Assembly (NCBI RefSeq): GCF_034259325.1
Contig: NZ_JAXIVS010000024.1
Span: forward strand, 37,132-101,131
DNA: 64,000 nt
Reading direction: 5' to 3'
From: Hyalangium ruber
GTDB taxonomy: Bacteria > Myxococcota > Myxococcia > Myxococcales > Myxococcaceae
Under the pieces are notes generated by a model. The model made no database searches and was not told the origin of the DNA. It worked only from the letters and a program-made list of their open reading frames with translations. Positions 9,278-18,221 of this stretch are shown in pieces (positions within the stretch are counted from its first letter, which is position 1; every line of letters starts with the position of its first letter). The position numbers and the translations under genes were made by a program.

Positions 9278-10030
9278 ATGTACAACCTCCTTATATCCCT
9301 GGGTGTCGGCATCCTGGTGGCCCTGGGCGTCAGGGCCGCCGGGTTCTCCATCTGGGCCGGCCTCATCCCGGGGACCCTGGCCTTCATCATCACCTTCATC
9401 CTGCTGGCCCGTTGGGTCGCCAAGCGCATCCAGCTCCTCATGGACTCCGTCCAGAAGGAGTTCCAGGGGCAGCCGGCCAACCAGAAGGAGGCCCTCCAGC
9501 GCGTGGAGCGCGCCGTGAAGACGCTGGAGCAGGGGCTGATCTACGACAAGTGGCAGATCATGGTCGGCCCGGAGATCCACGCCCAGATCGGCATGCTCAA
9601 GTACATGGCCAAGGACCTGGACGGCGCCAAGGTCCACTTCGCCAAGGCCAGCACGCGCAACTACATGGCCAAGGCCATGGAGGGCGCCCTGCACTACCAG
9701 CGCAAGGACATGGCCGCCATGCAGGCCTCCTTCGAGGCCGCGGTGAAGACCGGCAAGAAGGAGTCCATCGTCTGGGCCGTGTACGCCTGGTGCCTCCTGC
9801 AGCTCAAGGAGAAGGACAAGGCCCTGCAGGTGCTCGCCCGCGCCACGCAGACCAACCCCTCCGATGAGAAGCTCAAGGCCAGCCTCACCCAGCTGCAGAA
9901 CGACAAGCGGCTGAAGATGAAGCCCTACGAGCCCACCTGGTGGCAGTTCGGCCTCGAGGCCCCGCCCGCGCCCACCATGGGGGGCGGCGGAGGCGGCGGC
10001 CGCCGCGTGCAGTTCATTAATCGACGTTAG
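9278..10030 (+). CDS. Membrane-anchored TPR-like protein
   Basis: The 250-aa protein begins with two adjacent hydrophobic segments (about residues 3-22 and 26-46), which anchor it in the inner membrane. A helical domain of TPR-like repeats follows at about 75-215, seen in spaced motifs such as AQIGMLKYMAKDLDGA, ALHYQRKDMAAM and LLQLKEKDKALQVLARA. A Gly-rich run of seven to eight residues and a basic tail end the protein. It is likely a scaffold for protein-protein contacts. No catalytic motif is visible. Confidence 0.65.
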   Translation: MYNLLISLGVGILVALGVRAAGFSIWAGLIPGTLAFIITFILLARWVAKRIQLLMDSVQKEFQGQPANQKEALQRVERAVKTLEQGLIYDKWQIMVGPEIHAQIGMLKYMAKDLDGAKVHFAKASTRNYMAKAMEGALHYQRKDMAAMQASFEAAVKTGKKESIVWAVYAWCLLQLKEKDKALQVLARATQTNPSDEKLKASLTQLQNDKRLKMKPYEPTWWQFGLEAPPAPTMGGGGGGGRRVQFINRR

Positions 10031-10426
10031 CGGCGTACTCCCGTCCGGCATCCGTTCTCCGGCGCACGGGAAATCCTACTGGGACGAGAGTTCTTACGCT
10101 GAAAGCTCTTCCATCCGAGTAAGACCTGATTCCGCAGAGGTCAGTGCAACCACCCGAAAACACTCCGACCGCCCAGGTTGTCCCGGGGGCACGCAGCTTG
10201 CTCCCCTGTCTTGCATGGCTCCGGTAACTCGTACCGGAGAAAAGAGACGGACGGACTTGGCAGCCGGGGGTCTCGGGTGAAGGTTGCAACGGTTGGAGAG
10301 TGCTCGCAGTCGCGGGTGACGCAGGAAGCGCGTGGGGCGCGTGGGCGTGGGGGGCACTCGGCGGGGCGTAGCGCTCGAGATCTTCGGCCTGCCATTTCGG
10401 GGCAGGCGTGCGCAGCGGAGCGTTGC
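10031..10426. other. 396-bp intergenic region, no gene recognised
   Basis: The region separates the TPR-like protein from the receiver-GGDEF gene on the same strand. No tRNA, convincing terminator, repeat or conserved protein was seen. An in-frame extension of the GGDEF gene to 10178 reads as low-complexity Arg/Gly-rich sequence unlike a receiver N-terminus, so I treat it as non-coding leader that probably holds the promoter of the signalling genes downstream. Confidence 0.4.
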
Positions 10427-11392
10427 ATGGAACGGCGCGGCCGTGGCAGTGAGCGGGCCCTCGTCCTCATCATCGAGGACGATGCAGGTGTTCGAGAAAG
10501 TCTCCTGGATCTCCTCGATTCGCGATTCGAGGTGCTCACCGCGAGTGATGCCGAGGCTGGCATCGAGCTTGCCCGCGAGCAGGGGCCAGATCTCATCCTT
10601 CTGGACCGTTTCCTGCCCAGCGGGGATGGGCTGTCGGTCTTGGAGGCCCTGCAGGGCGATGTGCGCACCGAGGCGCTGCCGGTCATCTTCCTCACGGGAG
10701 ACACCGACGAGGCCACCTTGGAGCGCTGCCTGGACATGGGAGCCGTGGACTTCATCCAGAAGCCGGCAAGCGCGCGCGAGTTGCTGGCGCGCATCGACCG
10801 GGCCCTGCGTCAGAGCGAGCAGCAGCACCGCCTGCGGGTGCTCGCCCAGACGGACGCCCTCACGGGCCTGGCCAACTTCCGGGCGCTCACCCTGCGCATG
10901 GAGGAGGAGTTCCGACGCGCCAGCCGCTACCAGTATCCGCTCTCGGTGGTGGTCATCGATCTGGATCACCTCAAGGCCATCAATGACGGGATGGGCCATG
11001 ACGTGGGCAACCGGGCCATCCTGGCGCTCGCCTCCCACCTGAAGAGCAACCTGCGCGACTCGGACTTCGCGGCGCGCTTTGGCGGGGATGAGTTCGTCGC
11101 GCTGCTGCCCCACCAGACGGCCATGGAGGCGGCGGCCTTCGCCGAGCGCATCCGCGCCGGGCTTCGCAACGTGATCGTCCAGCGCAGCGACGGCCGGCCC
11201 GCTCCGTTCGGGCTGAGCGTGAGCGTGGGCATCGCGGACCACTCGCAGGAGACGCCCCGGGAGAACACGGACGCGCTGCTGAAGGCGGCGGACGCGGCCC
11301 TCTACGTGGCCAAGCGCGAGGGACGGGATCGGGTGGTGGTGTACGGCGCCTCGATGGCGGTCCACCTCTCGGCGGTAGCGCAGCGACACTGA
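10427..11392 (+). CDS. Receiver-GGDEF response regulator (diguanylate cyclase)
   Basis: The 321-aa protein makes the second messenger cyclic di-GMP from two GTP. The receiver domain occupies residues 11-128 with Asp60 as phospho-acceptor (LILLDRFLP) and Lys112. The GGDEF domain runs from about 140 to 310 with an intact GGDEF signature at 219-223. An inhibitory I-site RxxD (Arg210-Asp213) lies five residues before it, so product feedback is expected. This layout resembles PleD-like regulators with one receiver. The ATG at 10427 is chosen because the protein then begins just before the receiver fold and has GCGGAG upstream. Confidence 0.85.
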   Translation: MERRGRGSERALVLIIEDDAGVRESLLDLLDSRFEVLTASDAEAGIELAREQGPDLILLDRFLPSGDGLSVLEALQGDVRTEALPVIFLTGDTDEATLERCLDMGAVDFIQKPASARELLARIDRALRQSEQQHRLRVLAQTDALTGLANFRALTLRMEEEFRRASRYQYPLSVVVIDLDHLKAINDGMGHDVGNRAILALASHLKSNLRDSDFAARFGGDEFVALLPHQTAMEAAAFAERIRAGLRNVIVQRSDGRPAPFGLSVSVGIADHSQETPRENTDALLKAADAALYVAKREGRDRVVVYGASMAVHLSAVAQRH

Positions 11393-11440
11393 GGCGGCTG
11401 TTCCTGGCGAAGAGCGAACCGAGGGCGAGCGGGGTCGAGG

Positions 11441-13165
11441 ATGAGCGGAAGCAGGCTGGTGAGCGGTTCGAGGGTGGCGGTCATCGGTGGGGGCATCGCT
11501 GGCGCGGGCTTGGCTGCCTCCCTGCTCTTCAATGGACGGGCGCGCGGGGTTCCATTGGACGTGCGTGTGTACTCGCATGGGGATCCGGAGAGCGTGCCGC
11601 CGCCGGTGGTGCTCACGCCGGAGTGTCGCTCCCGGCTCGCCGCGCTGGGCTGCCGCGTGTCCATGGACTGGCGCGCGCATGAGCTGCGCGGCGTGGAGGT
11701 GCTTGCCCAGGGACGGCGGGAGCTGCTGCCCGCGCCTCCCGGTGGCCTGTGGGTCGTGGATGGCTGGCCCAATGGCGCTGGCGGGCTGGCGGTGGTTCGC
11801 GAGGCCCTCGTCACGGCCGCCACGGCCCAGGGCGCTCGCTTCCTGGATCGCCATGTCGAGCGCGTCGAGCGCCAGCTTCCGGCTCCGGATGCGCCCGCCG
11901 CGGTGAAGAACAGCGGTCCGCTCGTGGTGCGCGCCCAGGGCAGCGGTGAGCGCTACCACGCGGTGGCGCTCGCCACGGGCGCCGGGGCTTCGCTCGGCGA
12001 TGCCTTCTTCCCTGGCTTCCAGCCCGCGCCCACGGTGGCCGCGGTGCAGGCCCGGGTGCGCCATGGCTCCTCGCGGCTGTCGATCGCTCCGCTGGCGCGG
12101 CTGTGGATCGCTCCCCTTCCCACGGTGGATGGCCTGTTCCTGCTGCCGGGCGCCCACTCCGTCTACGCGCTGGCCTTCGGCCCGGCGGTGACTCCGGCCG
12201 ACCTGTGCCAGGTGCTGATGATGGCGGCGCGGGATGGGCTCCTGGAGGAAGGCTTCGAGCTCTCCGCGATGGAGACCACCCGGCTGCCCTTCGGTCCGGG
12301 GCGCTGTGTGGTGGCGCCGGGACAGGTCGCCGTGGGGCCGGCCGCGCTCGGGCATCCGCTGCAGATCGGTCTGTCGGAGACGCTGGCCACGTGCAGCCGC
12401 GCGGCGGTGGGCCTGCTGGATGGAGGCTTGGAGGCCGCTGCCCTGGAGCGCCGCTATGTGCGCGAGGGACTCTCGGAGTTGATGGAGGACGCGGCGGCGG
12501 GAGCTCGCTCCATTGCCTGGCTGCGGCGGGCCGGTCCTCGGGCGCCCGAGGCGTTTCTCGCGGCGCGGCGCCGGGGCTCGGTGGGGGGTGTCTACAGCGG
12601 CGGCGTGCTGGGACTGGCCGCCCCTACCCCACTGGCACTGCTGGCCTCGGCGCGCTGGGCGGGCCTGCGCGAGGTGCTGGGCTCGTGGCTGCGCACCACG
12701 GTGGAGCCGGTGCCCACGGCCATCCCCTCGCTGGAGCCGGACCTCTATTACGTGGTGGATGACGATCCGGACGCGCGCGAGGCGATCACCCAGCTCCTGG
12801 AGTCCACGGGCGCCACGGTGGTGTCCTTCGCGGATGAGCTGGCGCTGTTCTGCGCGGTGGCGCGGCGGCCCCCCACGGCGATCCTCCTGGACGTGGTGCT
12901 GCACTGGGTGGACGGGCTGCGGCTGTGCGAGGGCCTCAAGCAGCACCCGCTGACGCGCAACACGCGCGTGGTGGTGATGAGCGGCCTGAACCGGCCCCAC
13001 GTGCGGCAGCGGGCCCTGGACGCGGGCGCCGAGGCGTTCTTCCCCAAGCCCGTGGAACCCGAGCGCCTCCTGCGACTGCTGATGGGCCATGCTCCGGAGG
13101 CTCCGGCGCCGGTTCGGGTGGCCGAGGGCACCACGGGTCTGGAGTCCGACCGCTACGCCTCCTGA
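11441..13165 (+). CDS. FAD-dependent oxidoreductase fused to a C-terminal response-regulator receiver
   Basis: This is a 574-aa fusion. Residues 11-30 form a dinucleotide-binding motif (VAVIGGGIAGAGLAASLLF), and the region to about 420 follows the fold of FAD-dependent monooxygenases/reductases. The second FAD motif, normally GDAAH-like, reads GPAALGHP at 299-306, so the usual Asp is Pro. Residues 434-550 are a receiver domain with the acidic pair at 440-442, Asp484 as phospho-acceptor (AILLDVVLHW) and Lys536. It starts 48 bases after the GGDEF gene on the same strand and probably shares its transcript. The substrate is unknown, and a role as a flavin-based redox sensor is possible. Confidence 0.75.
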   Translation: MSGSRLVSGSRVAVIGGGIAGAGLAASLLFNGRARGVPLDVRVYSHGDPESVPPPVVLTPECRSRLAALGCRVSMDWRAHELRGVEVLAQGRRELLPAPPGGLWVVDGWPNGAGGLAVVREALVTAATAQGARFLDRHVERVERQLPAPDAPAAVKNSGPLVVRAQGSGERYHAVALATGAGASLGDAFFPGFQPAPTVAAVQARVRHGSSRLSIAPLARLWIAPLPTVDGLFLLPGAHSVYALAFGPAVTPADLCQVLMMAARDGLLEEGFELSAMETTRLPFGPGRCVVAPGQVAVGPAALGHPLQIGLSETLATCSRAAVGLLDGGLEAAALERRYVREGLSELMEDAAAGARSIAWLRRAGPRAPEAFLAARRRGSVGGVYSGGVLGLAAPTPLALLASARWAGLREVLGSWLRTTVEPVPTAIPSLEPDLYYVVDDDPDAREAITQLLESTGATVVSFADELALFCAVARRPPTAILLDVVLHWVDGLRLCEGLKQHPLTRNTRVVVMSGLNRPHVRQRALDAGAEAFFPKPVEPERLLRLLMGHAPEAPAPVRVAEGTTGLESDRYAS

Positions 13166-13168
13166 CGC

Positions 13169-14065
13169 TCAGCTCTCCAGCGTCCTCAGCACCTCATACG
13201 GCGGTGCCACATGCACCGCCCCAGCCTCCTTGCGGAACCAGGTGAGCTGCCGCTTGGCGTACCGGCGTGTCTCTTGCGCCGTGTCCTGAATGGCCTCCTC
13301 TCGCGTCATCCGACCCTCGACGACGGCGCGGGCCTGGACGTAGCCCACGCTGCGCATGGGGGCCGCTGCCGCGTAGCCGCGCGCCAGGAGCTCCCGCGTC
13401 TCTTCCACGAGTCCCCGCGCGAACATGCCCTCCGTGCGCGCGTTGATGGCGCGGTAGAGCGACTCCCGCTCCGGTTCCAACACGAACAGTCGGAACGGGT
13501 AGCGGTCCGGCGCGAAGCCGTGCTCCCGCCGCCACTGCGAGGCCGGCACACCCGTCTGCGCGTGGATCTCCAGCGCCCGGATGGTGCGGACCAGATCCTG
13601 CGTCGGCAGCTTCGCCGCCGTCTCCGGATCCACCTCGGCGAGCTTGCGGTGTACGGCCTCCCGGCCCTCGGCGGCCGCCAGCGCCTCCAAGGAAGCGCGG
13701 AGCGTGGGATCTGCTCCCGGTGCCTCCACCACCCCGTGGAGCAGGATGCGCAGGTACAGGCCCGTGCCTCCCACCACGAACACCGGACGCCCTCGCGAGG
13801 CGATGTCCTCGATGGCCGCGTCCGCCCGGCGCTGATACTCCGCCGCGGAGAACGACTCGAGTGGATCCACCACGGAGATCAGGTGGTGCGGCACCGCGGC
13901 CAGCTCCTCGGCGGACGGCTTGGCCGTACCCAGGTCGAAGGAGCGGTACACCTGCTGCGAGTCCGCGTTGACGATCTCCCCGCCAGCGCGCCGGGCCAGC
14001 TCCACGGCGATCGCCGTCTTGCCCGAGGCCGTCGGGCCCGCAATGACGGTGAGCCGTGGCTTCAC
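13169..14065 (-). CDS. miaA: tRNA dimethylallyltransferase
   Basis: The 298-aa enzyme transfers a dimethylallyl group to N6 of A37 in tRNAs that read codons starting with U. A P-loop GPTASGKT is at residues 10-17, and DSQQVYRSFDLGTAKP and the VVGGTGLYLRILLHG segment are family signatures. The start is a GTG at 14065; longer in-frame upstream sequence does not resemble MiaA. Length matches the family (about 300-316 aa). It converges with the oxidoreductase-receiver gene and is divergent from cobT. Confidence 0.93.
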   Translation of the reverse strand: MKPRLTVIAGPTASGKTAIAVELARRAGGEIVNADSQQVYRSFDLGTAKPSAEELAAVPHHLISVVDPLESFSAAEYQRRADAAIEDIASRGRPVFVVGGTGLYLRILLHGVVEAPGADPTLRASLEALAAAEGREAVHRKLAEVDPETAAKLPTQDLVRTIRALEIHAQTGVPASQWRREHGFAPDRYPFRLFVLEPERESLYRAINARTEGMFARGLVEETRELLARGYAAAAPMRSVGYVQARAVVEGRMTREEAIQDTAQETRRYAKRQLTWFRKEAGAVHVAPPYEVLRTLES

Positions 14066-14211
14066 GCCTTGAGTGTGCCAGAGCCCCTCGATAGACGTCG
14101 CTGAAAAGAGGGCCTCGCCTCCTACATGTGAGGAGCGTGCTCCGCCCTGGTATCTCCCACCCTCCTTGGAGAGAATGTCCAAGTCGTGACTGTCGCCAGG
14201 GGGGACGTTTC

Positions 14212-15270
14212 GTGCGTGCCTATCGCTCCGCTTGTGAAGCCATTCCGGCTCCGGACTCCCGTGCTGCCTCGCAGTGCCAGGCCCTGCTGGACGCCAAGAC
14301 CAAGCCACGTGGCAGTCTTGGCCGTCTGGAAGAGCTGGCCTGTCGCATGGCCGCCCTGCGCGGTGAGGCCCGGCCCGCCATGCCCTCCAAAGCCGTGCTC
14401 GTCATGGCCGCCGACCATGGCGTGGTGCAGGAGGGCGTCAGCGCCTATCCCCCCGAGGTGACGGGGCAGATGGTGGCCAACTTCGCCCGGGGCGGCGCCG
14501 CTATCAACGTGCTGGCTCGCCAGGTGGGAGCCTGGGTGACGGTGGTGGACATGGGAGTGCGCTTCCCGGTGAAGAGCCTCACCGGCGTGAAGGTCCACCG
14601 CATGGGCCCGGGCACGGACAACTTCACCAAGGGCCCGGCCATGAGCCGCGAGACGGCCGAGGAAGCCCTGGACGTGGGCACGCGGCTGGCCGTCGACATG
14701 GCCATGACCGGCGTGACGCTGCTGGGCCTGGGCGAGATGGGCATTGGCAACACCACCGCGTCGAGCGCGCTCACCTGCGCGCTCACCGGGCTCTCTCCCG
14801 AGGAGGCCACGGGGCGCGGCACCGGCGTGGATGAGGAGGGGTGGCGTCGCAAGGTCCAGGCCGTGAAGCGCGCGCTGGAGGTGAACCGCCCCAACCCGGA
14901 GGATCCCCTGGGAGTGCTGGCCCAACTGGGAGGCTTCGAGATCGCCGGGCTGGCGGGTGCGGCGCTGGGCGCGGCCTCCCGGCGCGTGCCCGTCGTGCTC
15001 GATGGCTTCATCTCCTCGGTGGCCGGAATGGTGGCGGCCCGGCTGTGCCCCCAGGTGAAGCCCTACCTGCTGGCCAGCCACCTCTCCGTCGAGGCGGGGC
15101 ACACGCGGGTGCTCCAGGAGCTGGAGCAGCGGCCGCTGCTGGATCTAGGCCTGCGGCTGGGCGAAGGCAGCGGCGCCGCCGTCGCCTTCGGGCTGGTGGA
15201 CACCGCGCTGTGCATCCTGCACGAGATGGCCACCTTCACCTCGGCAGGCGTCATCGATACGGGCCGCTGA
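14212..15270 (+). CDS. cobT: Nicotinate-nucleotide--dimethylbenzimidazole phosphoribosyltransferase
   Basis: The 352-aa enzyme transfers phosphoribose from nicotinate mononucleotide to 5,6-dimethylbenzimidazole, making alpha-ribazole phosphate for the lower ligand of cobalamin. Signatures are KTKPRGSLGRLE near the N-terminus, the ADHGVVQEGVSAYP loop, GLGEMGIGNTT, and LGEGSGAA near the C-terminus. In the last, Glu318 matches the catalytic base (Glu317 of the Salmonella enzyme). The GTG start at 14212 has GGGGGGA upstream and gives the usual family length. No other cobalamin gene and no B12 riboswitch is visible nearby. Confidence 0.93.
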   Translation: MRAYRSACEAIPAPDSRAASQCQALLDAKTKPRGSLGRLEELACRMAALRGEARPAMPSKAVLVMAADHGVVQEGVSAYPPEVTGQMVANFARGGAAINVLARQVGAWVTVVDMGVRFPVKSLTGVKVHRMGPGTDNFTKGPAMSRETAEEALDVGTRLAVDMAMTGVTLLGLGEMGIGNTTASSALTCALTGLSPEEATGRGTGVDEEGWRRKVQAVKRALEVNRPNPEDPLGVLAQLGGFEIAGLAGAALGAASRRVPVVLDGFISSVAGMVAARLCPQVKPYLLASHLSVEAGHTRVLQELEQRPLLDLGLRLGEGSGAAVAFGLVDTALCILHEMATFTSAGVIDTGR

Positions 15271-15273
15271 GGC

Positions 15274-16569
15274 TCAGCGAGGGGCCGCGGCGGCTCGCAC
15301 CGCTTGGGCCACCTCGCCCAGCGCCACGGGGATGGGCTCGCCCCCCGCCATGGGCTTGAGCTGCGCCTTGCCGCTCTCGCGCTCCGCCTGGCCGAGCACC
15401 AGCGTGAAGCGCGCCCGCGTCTTGTCCGCGCGCTTCATCTGGCTGCGGAGGCTGCCGCCACGCGTGTCGAACTCCACCTTCAGGCCCTCGCGGCGCAGCC
15501 GGCTGGCCAGCGCGAAGGCCTCGTCCGCCGAGCCCTCGTCCGCCACCGCGATGAACACGTCCGGCGGCGCGCCGTACTGCTGACCGCCCTCCTTCAAGAG
15601 CAGCGTCAGCCGATCCAGCCCCAGCCCGAAGCCCACCGCCGGCACGTCCGGCCCGCCCAGGCTCTTCACCAGCTTGTCGTACCGTCCGCCGCCGCCCACC
15701 GTGCTCGCCGTGCCCAGCGCCGGGTGCGCCGCGATGAACTCGAACGTCGTGCGCGTGTAGTAGTCCAGCCCGCGCACCATCTGAGGGTTGATGACGTAGC
15801 GCACGCCCAGCGCGTCCAGCTTGCGCTTCACCTCATCGAAGTGCGCCTTGCAGGGCTCGCACAGGAACTGGAGGATGTCCGGCGCCGCCCGAGCGATCGC
15901 CTGGCACTTCTCGTTCTTGCAGTCGAGCACCCGCAGCGGGTTGCGCTCCAGCCGGCGCTGGCAGTCCTCGCACAGCTCGGCCCGGTGCGCCGTCAGGTGC
16001 TCCACCAGCTTCTGCTGGTACGCCGGCCGGCACGCCTCGTCGCCCAGCGAGTTGATGTTGAGCGAGATGTCCTGGAGCCCCAGCGCCTCGAGGAGCTGGA
16101 CGACCATGTCCATCACCTCGACGTCCTGCGCCGGCTCCTTCGAGCCGTACGCCTCCGCGCCGATCTGGAAGAACTGCCGGTAGCGGCCCGTCTTCATCCG
16201 CTCGTACCGGAACATCGGGCCGATGTAGTACCAGCGCGTCAGCGGCTCCTGGTTGGACACCGCGTGCTCGATGTACGCGCGCGCCGCGGGCGCCGTGCCC
16301 TCCGGACGCAGCGACAGGCTGCGGCCCGCCTTGTCGTCGAAGGTGTACATCTCCTTGCCGACGATGTCCGTCTCCTCGCCCACGCTGCGCACGAACAGCG
16401 CCGTGTCCTCCAGCGTCGGCGTGCGGATCTCTCCGTAGCCGAAGCGCGAGAACAGCTCGCGCGTGGTGCGCTCCACGTGCTGCCACGTCTCCACCGGCGC
16501 CATCTCCCCGCCCAGCTCTCCGGGCAGGAGATCGTTCATCCCCTTCACGCCGCTGATCTTCTGACTCAC
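15274..16569 (-). CDS. hisS: Histidine--tRNA ligase
   Basis: The 431-aa class II aminoacyl-tRNA synthetase charges tRNA-His. It shows motif 2 (MFRYERMKTGRYRQF), the histidine-specific peptides MVRGLDYYTRTTFE and SLGGPDVPAVGFG, and motif 3 (GFGLGLDRL). An anticodon-binding domain fills the last 100 residues. A cysteine-rich insertion (CEDCQRRLERNP...CEPCKAHF) matches that of many bacterial HisRS. The GTG start has GGGGAG upstream and overlaps the psd stop codon by four bases (GTGA), so the two genes are translationally coupled. Confidence 0.95.
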   Translation of the reverse strand: MSQKISGVKGMNDLLPGELGGEMAPVETWQHVERTTRELFSRFGYGEIRTPTLEDTALFVRSVGEETDIVGKEMYTFDDKAGRSLSLRPEGTAPAARAYIEHAVSNQEPLTRWYYIGPMFRYERMKTGRYRQFFQIGAEAYGSKEPAQDVEVMDMVVQLLEALGLQDISLNINSLGDEACRPAYQQKLVEHLTAHRAELCEDCQRRLERNPLRVLDCKNEKCQAIARAAPDILQFLCEPCKAHFDEVKRKLDALGVRYVINPQMVRGLDYYTRTTFEFIAAHPALGTASTVGGGGRYDKLVKSLGGPDVPAVGFGLGLDRLTLLLKEGGQQYGAPPDVFIAVADEGSADEAFALASRLRREGLKVEFDTRGGSLRSQMKRADKTRARFTLVLGQAERESGKAQLKPMAGGEPIPVALGEVAQAVRAAAAPR

Positions 16570-17408
16570 GGAATCTCCCCGATGCGCTGCCCCAACCGCA
16601 GCACCGCCTCCGGCTGCAGGCTCTCGTCCCACTTCACCCGCTTGGGCTCGAACAGGAGGATGATCGTGGACCCCATCTCGAAGCGGCCCAGCTCCCCACC
16701 CTTCTCCACGGGCTTGTGCGCGTCGTACTTGTGGACCTTGCCCGGCTGGCCCGTGTGGGTGACGACCTCGTCATACGCCGCCTTGATGCGCGACACGCAC
16801 GTGGCGCCGACCTTCACCACCGCGCACTTGCCGGCCACGGTGTCCAGGTACGTCACCAGCCGCTCGTTCACGCAGAACAGCGACTTCTTGTTCTTTACCG
16901 ACGCGGGGTTCACCGGCCAGAACTCACCGGGGATGTACGCGTAGCCGGTAATCATGCCGCCCAGCGGCGCGTGGATGCGGTGGTAGTCGCGGGGCGACAG
17001 GTACACCGTCGTCCAGGCGCCCCCATGGAAGGGCTTGGCCGCCTCGGAGTCCCCGAGCAGCTCGTCCACCGTGTACTCGATGCCCTTGGCCTGCAGGCAC
17101 CGGCCGTGCTCGGAGTAGCCCACCTGGGACACCCGGCCGTCCACCGGGGACACCACCACCTTCTCCCCCGCGTCCACCGGGCGCATGCCCGGCTTCAGGC
17201 CACGGGTGAAGAACTCGGCGAAGGTGGAGTAGCGATCGAACGAGTGCTCCGCCTCCTGCATGTCCACGTTGTACGCCTTGGCGAAGGCCTTCATCGCCAT
17301 GCGGTGGACGGGCGCCGGCGCGGGCAGGCGCGTGGCCAGCCCCACCGCGGAGGACAGGGCGGACTTGGGCAACAGCTGCATCAACTTCATGAAGGTCTGA
17401 TCGTTCAT
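16566..17408 (-). CDS. psd: Phosphatidylserine decarboxylase proenzyme
   Basis: The 280-aa proenzyme makes phosphatidylethanolamine from phosphatidylserine at the inner membrane. It is processed at a GST motif, here EMGSTIILLF with Ser247 becoming the pyruvoyl group. VVSPVDGRVSQVG, the HGGAWTTVYLSPRDYHRIHAP block and the YIPGEFWPVNP segment are strongly conserved in the family. The catalytic Asp and His of the proenzyme self-cleavage triad are in SPVDGR and DYHRIHAP. It overlaps hisS by four bases. The hypothetical lipoprotein gene lies 52 bases upstream. Confidence 0.95.
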   Translation of the reverse strand: MNDQTFMKLMQLLPKSALSSAVGLATRLPAPAPVHRMAMKAFAKAYNVDMQEAEHSFDRYSTFAEFFTRGLKPGMRPVDAGEKVVVSPVDGRVSQVGYSEHGRCLQAKGIEYTVDELLGDSEAAKPFHGGAWTTVYLSPRDYHRIHAPLGGMITGYAYIPGEFWPVNPASVKNKKSLFCVNERLVTYLDTVAGKCAVVKVGATCVSRIKAAYDEVVTHTGQPGKVHKYDAHKPVEKGGELGRFEMGSTIILLFEPKRVKWDESLQPEAVLRLGQRIGEIP

Positions 17409-17460
17409 TGCGACCGGAGCTCGACTTCCAGGATGGAGGAGAGGAAACGCGTGGACAGGC

Positions 17461-18195
17461 TTAACGGGCAGGAGCCGCGCCGCCATCCTTCCCCGAGTAG
17501 GTGATCTGGATGGCGCTCTTGGGCAACACCGTGAGGACCTTGCCCTCTTCGACGAGGACGACCTGATCGACGAAGCGAGGGAACGACTGGCGGCACGCCA
17601 GCCGATCAATCATCTCCCACGTTTCCCGGCTGCCGCGGCCCTCCACGTTGATGGGCTGGCCCCGCTGGAAGCAGCGCGAGTAGCCAGACGAGAGCTCGGA
17701 CGCCGGGCTGCCAATCGTGGGGCCGACCGAGGCCGCGCCCGCGTCCGGCGTGCCCGCATCCCGCGCCGCAGGGGCCGGGACGGGCTCTGCGGGAGCCGCC
17801 GGCTCCGTGCCCGTGCTGCCCGAGCCCGTCCCCGTGCTGGGGAACGTGTCGAACTCGCGCGCGGAGGCGATGGCATCCTCCTTCTCCTGCTGCGCGGCCT
17901 CCATGCGCGCGCGGCCCTGCTGGATGCGCTGGCTCAGCTCCCGGGCCGACTGCGCGTCCATGCTGTCGGGAGGCACCAGCTGGAGCTGCGCTTCGATCTC
18001 GGCCATCTCCGGCTCGAGGAAGGCCTCGTCCAGCTTCTGGCCGTAGAGCTTGCTGAAGCGCGTGTGGGCCTGCTCGTAGTCCTGGGACGGAGGCCCGGAC
18101 TCCTTGCGGCACGCGACAGGCGCCAGCACGAGCAGCAGGGTGGACACAAGGCCCGCGAGGGGCCGACGCAGGGAAATCAGGCTATGGGTCCGCAC
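17461..18195 (-). CDS. Hypothetical secreted protein or lipoprotein with coiled-coil segment
   Basis: The 244-aa product has an N-terminal signal (LVSTLLLVLAPVAC); Cys29 could be lipidated although the -3 position is Pro, so the lipobox is weak. Residues 40-115 are helical and charged. A Thr/Ser/Gly/Ala/Pro-rich linker spans about 118-165, and a conserved-looking C-terminal part contains two cysteines (YSRCFQRGQ, DRLACRQSFPRF). The C-terminus resembles a small domain also found in other myxobacterial lipoproteins, but I cannot name it. It precedes psd on the same strand. Confidence 0.55.
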   Translation of the reverse strand: MRTHSLISLRRPLAGLVSTLLLVLAPVACRKESGPPSQDYEQAHTRFSKLYGQKLDEAFLEPEMAEIEAQLQLVPPDSMDAQSARELSQRIQQGRARMEAAQQEKEDAIASAREFDTFPSTGTGSGSTGTEPAAPAEPVPAPAARDAGTPDAGAASVGPTIGSPASELSSGYSRCFQRGQPINVEGRGSRETWEMIDRLACRQSFPRFVDQVVLVEEGKVLTVLPKSAIQITYSGKDGGAAPAR

Positions 18196-18221
18196 GGGGG
18201 GCGTTTATACGCCACCCGGGC

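Noticed and set aside
10178..10426. Longer N-terminus for the receiver-GGDEF protein
   Set aside because: The extra 83 residues are low complexity and unlike a receiver or signal. The ATG at 10427 places the receiver at the N-terminus as usual.
10094..13090. A 998-codon open frame on the minus strand opposite the GGDEF and FAD-receiver genes
   Set aside because: It is antisense to two genes with clear domains, is rich in Arg/His/Gln typical of a high-GC shadow frame, and shows no domain. The same holds for the long frame opposite TolC at 2300-4150.
14066..14211. Cobalamin riboswitch before cobT
   Set aside because: No B12-box-like conserved core or suitable stems were seen in the 146-base gap, which is also too short for a typical cobalamin riboswitch plus expression platform.
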